A DNA stretch of 64,000 bases from Aquilaria yunnanensis (GCA_039654915.1 CM077594.1:105476893-105540892), one strand, 5' to 3'; positions 23,284 to 35,647 are shown, counted from the stretch's first letter. Notes: a model not told the origin generated them from the sequence alone. Made by a program: numbers and translations.

Positions 23284-24024
23284 CCAACTCGTGCAAATCC
23301 TATGCATTTTCAGCGGTGATTCAATGAGGTCTTTGTTCCTTGTAAGTTGATCAAGATAATCCCTGAAAATCAAATTACCCTTGTTATTTCTTTTCTTATG
23401 TTTGACAAAATGTATATCTTGCATGAATATTTTTCTTTTATTAATAACTCACTTTATGCTCACTGATAACCTTTTTATAATCTTTCATGTTCCCTAATCT
23501 TTCATGTTACCTATATGGTGGTGTCTTGCACAAACATTTATAAAGGAGTATTTAGTGCTTTAGCTTTAGTTGTTCTTAGATCCTCACATTTTGATCTCAA
23601 AACAAAAAATATGAAAGCGGCTGGGCTAAGAGAAAAATCCCACTGGCATGAGGGCCTTTTAGTGGAAGATTGAATCACATTTTTCAGGTTGGACCAGTGA
23701 GTGTGCTTCTGAGAATTGTTGCATGTCTTCATCTTACTGAAGTTTGCCCAGAGTGTTCCTTTCAGAAAAAAGAAAAAAAAATCACTAGTAGCCAAGGCTT
23801 CAATACTACTGTTCCTTGACTTGTGATCGTGCTTTCTTTCACATGTTCTTCAAGAAGGTTTGTGAACTATGTGACATACTATTTGGTGCCAGTTACTGGA
23901 TGCACATGATAATCAAAATTCTGGTTGAAAGGAAGTGGCCTGCCTGTTGCCAGGCCATGTGTGGATTTAAATGAGGAAATGGTAAAGGTTACATGAGTAA
24001 TCACTGGATTAAAGTGCCAGTAGT
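23284..24024. other. Spacer between convergent genes
   Basis: Holds the 3' UTRs of the S21 gene and the glycosyltransferase. A short duplication 'taatctttcatgtt' occurs at about 23480 and 23496. No further gene seen. Confidence 0.6.
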
Positions 24025-25196
24025 CTATTTCATCCGGCAATACTGTGCCTTTCTGGAGAAAGATGAGTCTGCAATGCTAGAGTTGTTGTCTCTGAGGTTT
24101 TTCAGTTCCTCAAGAAGTAGCTTGAGGTCATGCACCTTACTGTCTACACTGCCGCAGCATTCTGCATTTACAGCATAGACTTGGGCAAAATCTATCGTTG
24201 GCTGACAAATCTCTCCAAAATTGCTCCCCCTCAAGAAACTAATCTTCATCCCAAACTGTTGAGAAATATCATCATACAGGCTCATGCCACATAGGGCTTG
24301 CCGCTCAGAATTTGGATAAAGCACCGTTATCAGGTTCCAGTACTTGACGAACTCCAAAACCATTGCATCTGACTTGACGTGAAAGAACGGTGTATCCCTT
24401 TTGATTCCAGTTCTTTGTTCCACACCGCTGTCATATAAATCACATGCTATGGTCATCTGAGACACAGGATCGAGCTCGTACATGGGGTTTCTCAGCCACA
24501 TCATATCTACAGTCTGCACGGGAGAACCAATGAAGATCATAGCCTCGTCGAAATCCATCAAGGAAAACATAATCTTGGAGGAAGCAACTGACCGTAAAGA
24601 TGATGGCGTAGCCAAACTGCACGACCCTTTTGAGCAGGTCAATCTTGCCGGAGTTGAACCTGAGACGGGTTGATTCATCCATGGAGTTTTTTCTCGGGAG
24701 GAAGCAATGGGGATGAACGGTTTTACAGTACCGGAAAGCCCTTCTGTCCTCAGTGATGACAACTGTATGATGGAGCCATCTTTGAGTTCCCTCACCGATT
24801 CTGAGGCTCTCAAGGAACTGGTCGAGTGTGGAACCTGGCGTGGCGCTTACTTTATCCGCAAATGTCAATATAACTAGTCTGTCGGATGTTGATGCTCTCT
24901 TCAAAACTCTCTGCAGCGCTATGCTTTCTGATTCCTGATTTCATTTGAAACCGGAAAACAGAGAAGGGAGCTTTAGCTCCGTGTGTGTTTTTGGGTTATA
25001 TGGACAAGTAATATAGAGAATAAACTAGAGATGACGTACGTACATAAGGGGTTCTGAGGAGGATCACTGGTTTTGTTGCAACAAGTGTTGCGACGATTTC
25101 AGAGTCCAAGGACTTGTGTGAAAACAGGAGAATGATGACCAGTGTCAAGCAAACAGCGACAAATCTTGAGGAGTTTATCCTTCTGAAAACCTCCAT
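24025..25196 (-). CDS. GT77-like Golgi glycosyltransferase (Nucleotid_trans domain)
   Basis: Nucleotide-sugar transferase of the plant family typified by uncharacterised At4g15970/At1g14590 (Pfam Nucleotid_trans, CAZy GT77); donor and acceptor unknown. Three exons on the minus strand: 25196-25044, 24910-24593 and 24513-24025; 319 aa, phase-0 introns. Residues about 11-25 form a hydrophobic signal anchor, so type II Golgi topology is likely. Conserved blocks: LVILTF, LDQFLESLRIGEGT, HTVVIT, VQFGYAIIFT, MMWLRNP, IACDLY, FFHVKSDAMVLEFVKYW, and near the end AECCGSVDSKVHDLK with the typical Cys pair. The metal-binding D-x-D, usually FTD-x-D, reads FTTVD here (residues 158-160), so the first Asp is missing under this splice model. 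Overlapping frames at 24440-24904 are intron read-through of exon 2. Some homologues are longer in the stem. Expression is not shown by sequence. Confidence 0.85.
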
Positions 25197-25597
25197 CTTA
25201 TGAAGGAGTAGTAATATAATATTACCCTAATCTCAGAAATTCCAGGGGACTTCCATGCCGAGAGTGACAGAAAATGGTTCCAAGTCGAGTTTTTTTTTTC
25301 TTGGGACAATATTTTCGGGTTTAACATTGAAATCAGCTGTATTTCAAACGTTGGCTGCCGAAGAAAAGATGGGTTAATTGCCAAAGATTTTTAATTTCCA
25401 TTTTCATCCAGAATAAATGCAGTAACTAATCAATGCCGAATCTGACTGGAAGATTTGAATTGATTTTTCTCTATTAATAACGTGCATGCCCAATAAAATG
25501 AATAACGGAAAAATAAATAAATTGAAATGTTGTTTGAGATAAGGCGTGAGACAAGCGTGGGTGGAGTGATAAGAAGTTTCTTGTCTTTGAAATTAGG
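25197..25597. other. Upstream region of the glycosyltransferase gene
   Basis: Presumed 5' UTR and promoter of the minus-strand gene. No other gene seen. Confidence 0.5.
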
Positions 25598-25604
25598 TAT
25601 GGGG

Positions 25605-26297
25605 AAGGGATGGCAACGGGGTGGATCGGGTGCGGATACCCCCTATCCGCCATCTGCGTCTGCGGGTTTTTTCATATCCGTCAGCTCGTGGATATCCGCT
25701 AACGGGCAGAAAACAGCATCCGCGTCTGCAACTCGCGGATAATCCATGTCCGTGGGTAATCTGCAGTTTACACTAGTTTTGTAAATTTCATAAAAGAAAC
25801 ATGAAATATTCATCATTAAGTCATAAATTACACATATCCACATCACATTCGATAAAACAAGAAACATTCATTAACACAAATAATATTCATATCTTTACAT
25901 GTGATTTATGTGGCAGTTTTTCCTATTTGTTATTTTGTTAATTTTATTGTTCAAAAGGCTTAGGTGGCGAGATTATGTTGCTGGACATGCCGACTGCTTG
26001 CTATGGGAGATGTACGTGTTTATATGCATGAATGTGGGGTTGCCAACTCAAAAGGAGAAGAGTAAGGAACATCATACCGACCACATCATATCACATCTAA
26101 CTTGGCGAGTTTCACGGGTAGCGGGCGCAGATTTATCCGCAATGGATACCCTCTACCTGTCACCCTCCCGCGCCCGCCAGACGGGTGAAATTTTTTACAC
26201 ATGCCAGTCTCATCGTGGTTATTTTCACCCATTTATCCATCCATCATGAGTGGATATCTGCGGTTTATAATTTTCGCCTGCTCCGTTGTCATCTCTA
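25605..26297. mobile_element. hAT-like non-autonomous element
   Basis: Ends AAGGGATGGCAAC and (complement) TAGAGATGACAAC. TATGGGG occurs on both flanks (25598-25604 and 26298-26304), a 7-bp match to an expected 8-bp duplication. Subterminal motifs of the GGATATCCGC / GCGGATA type are repeated, as in plant hAT MITEs starting TAGGGATGGCAACGGG. The ORFs at 25527-25742 and 25908-26249 are by-products. Confidence 0.8.
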
Positions 26298-26443
26298 TAT
26301 GGGGTTTGAGTTTTATGAATGAAGAAGTGGGCTCCAAGCTTCCCTAAATACAATTTAACCTGGCTCGACTTTGAAGCAGTCGGAGTTAATATAACCACCA
26401 TATGCTAAGATTGGACAGAAAAAAAAAAAAGGGATAATGTCAT

Positions 26444-26926
26444 AATGTCGAGAGTGTTCTCAGCCTCCACCTCCAATCTTCTGCCGCCGCTGGCTCCTTC
26501 CTCCTCCTCCACTCTCATCACCTCTTGGCCTCTGCAAAATCCTTCACTTATTCAAATCGTCAGCCTTGGATCTTCTGGTCAAATCTACACCTACTTCAAC
26601 CTAGATTTTCCACTTTCCAGGCCTCGTGCTCTACCAATCCATCCATGTCAAGCAAAGCAATACCCCATCACTAACCTCTCTCTCAGTGCGGAACACCCGA
26701 TTCCGTATTCGCATGCTGGAAGATGGATTTTCCATTTGCTCCAATGCTAGAATTAGGCTGCCTTTGATAATCCTCGTTCTGAGGCCAAGCTTGTGCTTGA
26801 GGCCAAAATTGGAGTATTCAAAGAGCGCCTGCGCCGAGGAGGCGCAGACTGATAAAGGGAATCTCAGTCACCGATCTGGGAGGAGGGGCCAGCGAGGAAG
26901 TCGGAGTAGACAACGAAAATGTTTAG
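26444..26926 (+). pseudogene. Decayed plant gene fragment, family unknown
   Basis: ATG at 26445 opens a Ser/Pro/Leu-rich stretch (MSRVFSASTSNLLPPL...) that resembles an organelle transit peptide. Further on, a different frame reads FDNPRSEAKLVLEAKIGVFK (from 26763) to a stop, then one frameshift later KGISVTDLGGGASEEVGVDN to TAG at 26924-26926, which looks like a genuine C-terminus. At least two frame breaks and no intron evidence suggest a decayed gene or retrocopy. I do not recognise the family. An hAT-like end (TAGGGATGACAATAGGGC, about 27006) begins 80 bp downstream. Confidence 0.45.
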
Positions 26927-27074
26927 TAGCATATCTACTTGTAGCAAGAGTCGTGGATGAGAGGGCACAAAGTTTGCATACAAAACAGAGGAACTCTGGT
27001 GGACTAGGGATGACAATAGGGCAGCTTCGGTGCCAGCAGCCCCTACGCGCCGACCGTGTCCACGGATTTTTATA

Positions 27075-28606
27075 GGCCAAACTATACATTTGGCCCCTGA
27101 ACTTACCCAACTCGCGCAAGTTGATCCAAAACTCAGTACTCGGTAAATATAAGCCCCTGAACTTTGAAAAACTATGCAAGTTAGTCCATTAGCTTAGCCA
27201 TATTGGTGGGAAAATTACAAAATTCCTCTTGATCTCTTTTATTATGGCACATGAAGTACTCTTAGTTTAAAATCATTCAAATAAACTATCTCCTTTACAT
27301 AGAGATAAAAGTTTGGGTTATAAGATCAAGTTTGGGTTGAAACTCAATTTTTATAGTATGTCCCTAAACCTATCCCGACCCTATTCTAGTCAAACTTAAC
27401 CTGACCCTAAATCCTACTGTTTTATTTTGTGATGTTCTGATTGATTTCCATCAATATTTATTTTTTGGCAAATGTGCCTAAAATCATTAAAATAAATTAT
27501 TGCAATAATAATGTTGTAGAAACAAAGTAAAAGAGGGCTTGTAGTCTACTGTAGGTCAAGCAAATATGTATGGGTCAATCAAATATACATATTTGTTATA
27601 GTACTAATATTATAAATAAAAGAAGTAATACATAAAATTATGAGTGATTTCTAAAAATTAATTAATGATTAATTCAAAGCATTGAAAAATTGATTTGGTA
27701 AATATAAAATATGTGACATAAAATCAAAGACCCAACATTTTTAATACGCCAAGGCAAAGTTTGATCCTGCACCATTTCTTCTTTAGTAAATTTAAGATAT
27801 TTAAATATAAAATATGTGACATAAAATCAAAGACCCGACATAAAAAATAATTACATAAAGAATAATTAATTCTTGCTTTTTAAATATCTTGAATTTAGCA
27901 AATAAGAAATGGAGTGGGATCAAACTTTCCCTAAGCGTATTAGAAATGTCAGGTCTTTGATTTTATGTCACATATTTTATATTTACCAAATCAATTTTTC
28001 AATGCTTTGAATTAATCATTAATTAATTTTTAGAAATCACTTATAATTTTTATTTACTACTTTTTTTATTTATAATATTAGTACTATAACAAATATGTAT
28101 ATTTGATTGATCCATACATATTTGCCTAACCTACAGCGGACTACGAGCTCCTTTTTAGGTCGTTTCTACTATTATTGCAATAATTTATTTTCATTATTCT
28201 AGGCACATTTGCCAAAAAATAAATATTGACGAAAACCAATCAAAACATCACAAAATAAAATAGTATTATTTAGGGTCAGTTTAGGTTATGACTAGAATAA
28301 GGTCAGGATAAGGTTAGGGACATGTTATAAAAATCTAGTTTCAACCCAAATAGGATCTTACAACCCGAATTTTCATCCCTAGGTAAAAGAGATAGTTTAT
28401 TTTAATGATTTTAAACTAAGAGTACTTCATGTGCCATAATAAAAGAGATCAAGAGAACTTTTGTAATTTTCCCATCAATATGGTTGAGCTAATGGACTAA
28501 CTCGCACAGTTTTTCAAAGTTCGGGGGCTTATATTTACTGAGTACTAAGTTGTGGACCAACTCGCTCGAGTTGGGTAAGTTCAGGGGCCAAATGTATAGT
28601 TTGGCC
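27075..28606. mobile_element. 1.5-kb foldback element with arms of about 725 bp
   Basis: Left arm 27075 to about 27802 is nearly the reverse complement of about 27881-28606, leaving a loop of roughly 80 bp. Ends are GGCCAAACTATACATTTGGC and its complement, followed by the MULE-type phrase 'ccaactcg.gcaagttgatcc'. Flanks (ATTTTTATA and TATTCTAAA) match poorly, so the target duplication is lost or is only TA. No ORF of note. The loop contains a second copy of an arm segment ('aaatataaaatatgtgac'). Confidence 0.85.
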
Positions 28607-30160
28607 TATTCTAAAAGAGGAAAAGATTTCATTATTCATCAACAGCGATTAATGTAGATAAACAGTTTCACGTCTTTTTTTACTTTTTTATAATGCATTT
28701 TGCCTTTTTTTTTTTTAGTTCTATCATTTTTTTTACAAGGTACTCACTTTTCTAAGTGCCTAGGTTGCAATTTTCTCGATTTTAGTCTATCTCACATTTG
28801 TTTCAATTAAAACATGATTTTAATCGCTAACTTTCTAATTTTTCCCTTTTGGCTCTAAGTTACGTCCGTGTTATATTTTGGTATCCGAATTTTATAATTA
28901 TCTAATTAGATATTCTATTTGCTCTCTTAGTCCCCAAGTTTTTTTAAAATTTTTTTTATGTACTATCCTCTAAAGTAAGACTTTGATAACCATAATTTGT
29001 TTATTTTTTAGTTAAAATATTTTTTTATCTTCATTAATTCAATTGTTAAATCCTTAATACCTAAAGCTTTTCCATTTTTGGTTTTGATCTTGATACCAAT
29101 TTTTTTATTGATTTTATTTATTATTTTTTTCTAAAATAAAACTTTAATCATTATAGTTTGCCTACTTTTGATTTAGTTCTGGTTGATTTGGCTTTAATCA
29201 GTTTTTTTAAAAAAAAATTTTGCTTTATCTTTATTAAATTAATGGTTAGACTGTTAATTGACTAACATATATTAAACGTAGTTTTGTATTTCAGTCATTT
29301 TTTTGTCATTATTGATTATTAAGTTTTGTAGCATCAATTATTTACTTCAAACTCTATAGTTTAATAAAGTAATTTGGCTCATAATTGTTAAATTTGAAAG
29401 GGAATTTTTTTAAATAAATTTTTCACTAAAATTAAAAATTAGATTTTGAATTAATAAGAGATGAAAATTTTTAGTGAATTTTTTTTAGTTAATAAGAAAA
29501 TATGCAATGCTTTGAAGCACATAACATGTTTTGTTTCGCACTATTATTATTAAAATTTATTACAAAAATATTCACTATGATATGTGAGTCACCAAACCTC
29601 TTCATTTGTTGTCTTAATTTCTATTTTTTTTTGTCATTTTTGTTTTATTTATTGTCTTCTAAAACAAAATCTTGATAAACATGATTTGTTTTTGTTTTTT
29701 TTTAAATCAACTATAGTGACTTTGTTTAACTTTTTTTTTGTTTTTTTTTTATTTTTTTAAAACAAAACATTAATCACTATGAGCTATTTATTTTTTAGTA
29801 TGATTCAAGCTCATTCGTTTTGGCTAATTTATTTATTTATTTATTTTCATTTTTCCTTTATTAAGTTGATTATTAGGCCTCTAATTCCTGAAATCTTTAT
29901 ATTTACTCTCTTGGTGTGGAGACCATTTTTTGTTGTTTTTTATTTATTAATCATTAAATCCCACTTTTTGTTACTGAAATTATGCTCTTTACCTTATATT
30001 ATTTCTCTTTTCTAAAATAAAATTTTAAATCTCCACGGTTTATCTCTTGATACTTAAAACTTTTTTTTTTTTTTTTTTTTCAGTCTCAAAACTTTACTGT
30101 GACTTTTTTATCTTGGTTCTTACTTTACTTTTTTTATTTTTATGAAACTTTTTTTTTTTC
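28607..30160. repeat. T-rich region with degenerate dispersed repeat units
   Basis: A block like CTAAAATAAAACTTTAATCA followed by TATAGTTTGTTTATTTTT recurs imperfectly near 28975, 29132, 29657, 29756 and 30011. Spacing is irregular (about 100 to 525 bp). T-tracts dominate; the ORF at 29779-30015 is a by-product. Confidence 0.5.
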
Positions 30161-30985
30161 ATCAATGATCATTGCTGTTTATATTCATATTTAATGTTGA
30201 CCCAGATTGAACCGTTGTAACACGGAGCACCATAAATCTCATATGCACTAAAAGGGGAAAAAGAACTATTAAGGAAAATGATGCTAGCAATTGGCGAGAA
30301 AGAACTCTTAACCGAAAATGCCAATTTTTGAAAAAAAAAAATTTGTTTTTGCTTGCTAAAAGCACTTAACTTGTTGGGGCATGTCACCAAACTTTTCGCC
30401 GTGACAAATGGATAGTCCCTTTGAGTGGAATGCAAGTTTGGGGCATGAGTTTATATGTTTAGTTTCATATATAGAGCACAAAACAATTTTTTATCTCCAT
30501 AAAGTTTGAGTATATTATATTCCAAACTATTTTTTTTTGTTGGTATTTCCGATTTCTTCTTTTGGATAGCTTTACAAACATGTTACACAAATAAAACAAT
30601 TTTACTAAAAAATTAGTCCCAACAAAACTTGCTAAAGCTGAATTTCTCTCCCAGCTTTTTGACACTGACGTTTATCATTTCCACGAGTAACATATATATG
30701 ATCATGCGAAATAGAAATTAATCATTACTTCGTCGAAAAAAATTATGTAATAAATTCAAATTGTTTACATTATATAATCTATAAATTTTTACAATTTAAT
30801 TTGGGCACTAAAAACAGTTTTGTTTCTAAAGCCAATTTCGACATATACCAAAGGTTTGATGGAGATAATTATGAAAAAATTTTATTTCAAATTATTTAGT
30901 ACCTAAGCTAACTATAAAAATAAAACTTTAGCAGTAACTTTCTAGACTAAAAACTTACTAGTTAAAACATTTTTAATATCCAATG
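30161..30985. other. AT-rich intergenic sequence
   Basis: Nothing recognisable; short ORFs on the minus strand only. Confidence 0.5.
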
Positions 30986-30989
30986 TACA

Positions 30990-31480
30990 CACTGATTTAG
31001 AAACTTAAATACTTGCTTTAAAGGGAAATTACAAATTTAGAAGATAAAACACTTGTTTTAAATGAAAAAAAATGATGTTTAGGTGCCTGGTAATAGTGAC
31101 TGAATTACATTCAACTTTTATATGAAAAAACAATCGACTTTTTCTATGAGGAAACAAGTTTTTCCCTACGTTTTTGTTTCTTTCTAAAACACTTTTTATG
31201 AAAGAACACAAGTTTAGAAACGAAAAAACTTAGTTTGAATGCAATAATGTTGTTTAAATGCTAAAATATTCATTTTGACTATTAATTTATAAGGTAAGAC
31301 ACTTGTTTTCACTATAAAAAAAAACTGGTTTAAAAGCTGAAATACTTGCTTTCAATAGTAAGTACTGGTTTAGCTAGAAGTTATAAAACTGGAAACAAAA
31401 ATACTCATTTTGACCACTATTTTAGATGCAAAAATGCCAGTTTTCATCTGGAAACATTATTTTATAAGCTAAATCACAAT
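30990..31480. repeat. Degenerate repeats of an 'aaaacacttgtttt' motif
   Basis: Variants of A-A-A-Y-A-C-T-T-G-Y-T-T-T recur near 31005, 31047, 31295 and 31345, with related AAATATTCATTTTGAC / AAATACTCATTTTGAC at about 31264 and 31400. Imperfect and irregularly spaced. Confidence 0.45.
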
Positions 31481-33617
31481 AAACCAATTAAAAAAAATTA
31501 AAAATACACAATAAAATAAACCTGTTAGTAGTGTGGCTGAAATACACAAAAACACAACTATTAATGCCTAAAAAGTTTTGAAGTAAACAATTGACCAACA
31601 TTGCTAATATTTGTGGCATGTACTTAAGTTGATAAGGAAATGAAAGTGAGAAAACATGGTATTGGTGTGTTGTATTTTATATTGGTGCCACCCACGAAGA
31701 CTCGAGCAAATCAGGCATACGCGGCATCACTGGATTAATTGCTAATCCCAAAAATTGTCGCTAACCAACTGTTAGGTATTACATAGAAAATATTCTTTTT
31801 TTTCCTCGTGAGAATCATTACAATATAAAATATAGAAGTTAAAGAGATATATTTACAATATCTGAGATAGGAGAAATTATTGTTTTTTCATACCTACAAC
31901 AGCTACAAAATAACTGAACTAGTATTAAATGATATTATTTGAGGTTAGAGGAGGGGGAAGGAATTCAAATCCTAGTCATTGCATTATTAATTTATTATCT
32001 AAGTCAAATGTTTCATTTACTAATACGGTATGAATGAATCAGACTTTCATCTGATAGCTTGAGCTTGAGTTTGCGCTAGATTTGAGGTTTATCAAATTAA
32101 ATTTTATTAAAATCAAGCTTAAAAACAAGTCTAACACATTAGAGGACTGGATTCGAGCTTATAAGTATTTAACCGCTTTTGTTAATGGGCCTACTTGACC
32201 TTTACTAATAACATATATAATACTTTAATTATTAAGCTAATTCAAAAGTTATTGATTTAAATTTCTGAATTAAATATAATAAATTCTATAGAAAACCCTT
32301 CATTTGAAATTGTCAGACTTTTAAACCAAATTTATACAATTCAAGCTTAAGGTCGGATAACACCAATAATTTAAGAGCCCATTATACCCCTATTTACCAC
32401 CAAATGAGGGTGGTTGGGACAAGGTAGAAAACATGAAGTCGAATTCGATCATCTATCATCAACATTATGATTAGTAAGTACCTTATCTGAAAAAATAAAG
32501 AGAGACGATTAATATATAATTTTGTACGTGATGGTAAAATGTGAGCCTAAATAGTACATGGTTGGCATACTCGTAGTTCCGTGAATAATTAATTCGGTTC
32601 TGGATGAAATGAAAGTGGCGCTTCGGTTGGGCCAAGGGGCAGATCTTATGGGGGAGGACTCGTGGAGAGAGAGAAGTCCAGATAAAATATTCACGTCGGC
32701 TTCGACGTTGAGCTGACACTTATCCGGAACCAAGCCCTGCCCTTCTCACTTGCATCACCAACAATATCAGTTTGATATGTTCCCAATCCCAACTCAATTT
32801 GCAACATAATCAGACATTTTAGATAGAAAATTTAGGTTTGAATGGTGTTAATTTTTCAAATGTCTGATATCAATTAGTGGTCAAATATAATTAAAATTCT
32901 TTAAAATTTTATATACCAGGCACTTCACACTATTAACTTTTATATAATACTTTCTAACATTTGTACTTATAATGATTTTAAGTATAAAAAAGAAACATCA
33001 GTTAGTTACTCCCAAGTCCCAACCAAAAACATAAATAGAATGACAATGGATAAAAATAGTGATTAAGTAGTAGTCTCACTTAAAGTGAGAGATTATAGTT
33101 CAATTTTTATCCGTGCATTCGTGTTACTCCTATGTGTTTTTGGTGGAAGACATTATTTTCTTTGGAACCAACTGACTAAGATTAAAACTTGAGAATCCTG
33201 CATCTGCCTTGTCAGAGGAAACATAATAATGGCGTCAAAGGAGGGAAGGGAAGACAAGCAAGTTATTCTTTTTCAAATTTTTCATTGAGTGAGAGATAAT
33301 CATGCCATTTTAAACAATATTTCATGGAAAAAAAAGAGTTGTTTTATTGATTCTATTGTTAAGGAATGTAAATCAATTGCTTTCTAATTTATTTGAAGCC
33401 AAATAATCGAAATATATTGATGACTATGAAAACAACAGGTGGACAGTATATACGAAAGTAATGACATAAGTCGATATCTAAATAGGAGATTTTAACATAT
33501 GTAAGCGACACCAAGTGCCAAAGGCGAATTGCTAGTTAAAAACATCATATTCTTTTTTAATGGTTTGATAATTGTTTTGAGTATAACATGGGGCAAACTT
33601 TTTCTCTAAAGATTTAA
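31481..33617. other. Intergenic sequence with an hAT-like right end
   Basis: Around 32375-32395, GAGCCCATTATACCCCTATTT matches the right terminus type of the hAT at 10423-11288, but no left end was found, so it is a truncated remnant. Nothing else recognised; ORFs at 32483-32733 lack features. Confidence 0.45.
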
Positions 33618-33776
33618 GTGCCATTTGGAAATAGTTTTTATAATTAGATTTAGAATTTTAGATAATTTTTTCAACGGTTGAAATGAAAATACTGAAATTA
33701 AAAGTTAAAAGCTATAATTACAAAATTTTTTAAAAATTCTAACATTAATTGCTAACGCTAACACCAAACGAGATCT
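33618..33776. mobile_element. Small MITE, PIF/Harbinger-like
   Basis: About 159 bp with imperfect ends GTGCCATTTGG and (complement) AGATCTCGTTTGG, flanked by TAA on both sides, the 3-bp target type of PIF/Harbinger. Interior AT-rich and partly self-complementary. Confidence 0.45.
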
Positions 33777-33779
33777 TAA

Positions 33780-34780
33780 GCAAGTTTCACAAAAGACTCT
33801 TGATGTGTAATAGATACTATGTGCAATTTAGTTAAAATTAAATTAAAAATTTTTACAAAAACAAATTATATACAAAGTTAGACATGTAGACAATATTTGA
33901 CACTTTATCTTTCACCATGTGCAATAGAAAAAACAAATGAAAAAAGAAAACGAAAGGAAAAGAATAAAAAGGCACTCAATTAGCCACACTAGGTAATTGA
34001 CACCTGCAATTGGTAACCAGAGTCAGATGCTATGAATGATAGACACTGTGAAACCATTGTTAGACACTCAATCCAGTACAATCGAAACACGAAACTATTT
34101 GCATACAGCAATTTCACAAAAATTAGACAATTGTTAACAAACAGTATCTTAATACTCTAAAACCATAATCAAACAGTATGAAACCAAAGTCAGACACACA
34201 CAAACTATTTTAATGTGCCTTGCCGTTTCGCTTTGAAAATATCTTATTGCGATCTTTCTCATTGCCGAAGAAAAAATCGTTTCACAAGTCTGCTTTAATT
34301 ATATTTAATTAAACTATTTTGAGGCTGGAAGGAACATAAGTCCATGATTGGTTAATTAATGTCCATTTTTCATTCTTGGAATCTATGATTGATCGTCTTA
34401 ATGTCTTTATTACCCTGCTCAAACTTTAAACTGATGTTATATGCTTAACAGAAAACATCTTTAAAGACGTAGATCATAGTGGACGTTCTTATAATATTTC
34501 TGAAACCTTTGCCACTTTCTATGTTTGGTATAAGGCTACCCTTTCAAACAAAATCAGCAGGAGATCCCAATAATGTAATATAGATCCGAGGCTGTTTATT
34601 ATTACACATTTATGCCTAGGAGTCCAAAGAGTTGTTGCACGACACTTGTCAGCCACGACCCAGCTCTGTTTAAAACCTCTTTCCTCTTTCTTTCGGTAAG
34701 ACACACTTATGCTAAAAGTTACCTGATTTCTTGCCCGCTTTAATCGATTATATATATATATATATATTTCCCTATATATC
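33780..34780. other. AT-rich intergenic sequence
   Basis: Loose repeats such as 'gaaaccattgttagacactc' and 'gaaaccaaagtcagacacac' near 34050-34200; a (TA)n run at about 34751-34767. No gene seen. Confidence 0.45.
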
Positions 34781-34789
34781 TAAAAACTA

Positions 34790-35647
34790 GGCTTAAATAC
34801 CCCACCAGTCCCTTAACTTGACCAACTCACACGAGTTGGTCCCTCAACCAGAAATCGTTCTGTGTTAGTCCTGAAACTTGGCAAAACGTGTTAAGTTAGT
34901 CCTTGATGCGAGTTAACACGGCACATGTTGTCAAATACCATAACGGCGTAACTTTCCCTCCCCAGAAAATGCAAGCAGCCCCGTTTTCCATCTCCTCGCC
35001 CTCGAAGCTTCCGCCGTTGAAGCTGCGTCGACCAGCTCCCCTGCTCCCTAGATTCGATCCCATACATCTCTCTTCTTCTCCCAAACGCACCGATCTCTCC
35101 GCTTCTCATGATGTCCGTTCACGTCCTGCGCTTCCCCGGCGGCGCGTCACTTTCCCTCCCCAGAAAATGCAAGCCGTCGCATTTTCCATCTCCTCTCCCT
35201 CGAAGCTTCTGCCGTTGAAGCTGCGTCGACTGACTCCCCTGCTCCCTAGATTCGATCCCATACATCTCTATTCTTCTCCCAAACGCACCGATCTCTCCGC
35301 TTCTCATGATGTCCGTTCGCGTCCTGCACTTCCCCGGCGGCCCTGGTGGTCCTTTTCCTCCATCTCGCCTCTCAGCCCGTGGACGTTGGTTTCTTCGACG
35401 AACTCTTTTGAGGTCAAAGCTGCCGCTGCGGAAACGTCCGATGAAGGGAAGAGAACAAGAGCTTCTCTTTTAAAAGACAGAAAATAGACTCCGTTACCCC
35501 ATGTGATCCCATGTGCCATTCTGACTCGCCCCAGGGACTAACTTAACACATTTTGCCAAGTTTCGGGACTAACACTGAACGATTTCTGGTTGAGGGACCA
35601 ACTCGTTCGAGTTGGTCAAGTTAAGGGACCGATGGGGTATTTAAGCC
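34790..35647. mobile_element. MULE-type element with internal tandem duplication
   Basis: 858 bp, starting GGCTTAAATACCCCACCAGT and ending in its near-complement, with terminal inverted repeats of about 115 bp. It is flanked by a perfect 9-bp duplication TAAAAACTA (34781-34789 and 35648-35656), diagnostic of Mutator-like transposition. The GC-rich interior is a 198-bp sequence present twice in tandem (about 34945-35142 and 35143-35340). No transposase. Confidence 0.93.
34903..35487 (+). pseudogene. Open frame of captured-looking sequence inside the MULE
   Basis: A 194-codon frame from an ATG near the end of the left terminal repeat runs through both 198-bp units, giving a duplicated 66-residue block (VTFPPQKMQA... 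to ...VRSRPALPRR), then ...FEVKAAAAETSDEGKRTRAS. The N-terminal style (Ser/Pro/Lys-rich, KLPPLKLRR) resembles an organelle transit peptide, as in Pack-MULE captures. Because 198 is a multiple of 3 the duplication keeps frame. No family recognised and no evidence of expression. Confidence 0.4.

Noticed and set aside
24440..24904. Separate 154-aa glycosyltransferase-like gene
   Set aside because: It is exon 2 of the GT77 gene read through the intron.
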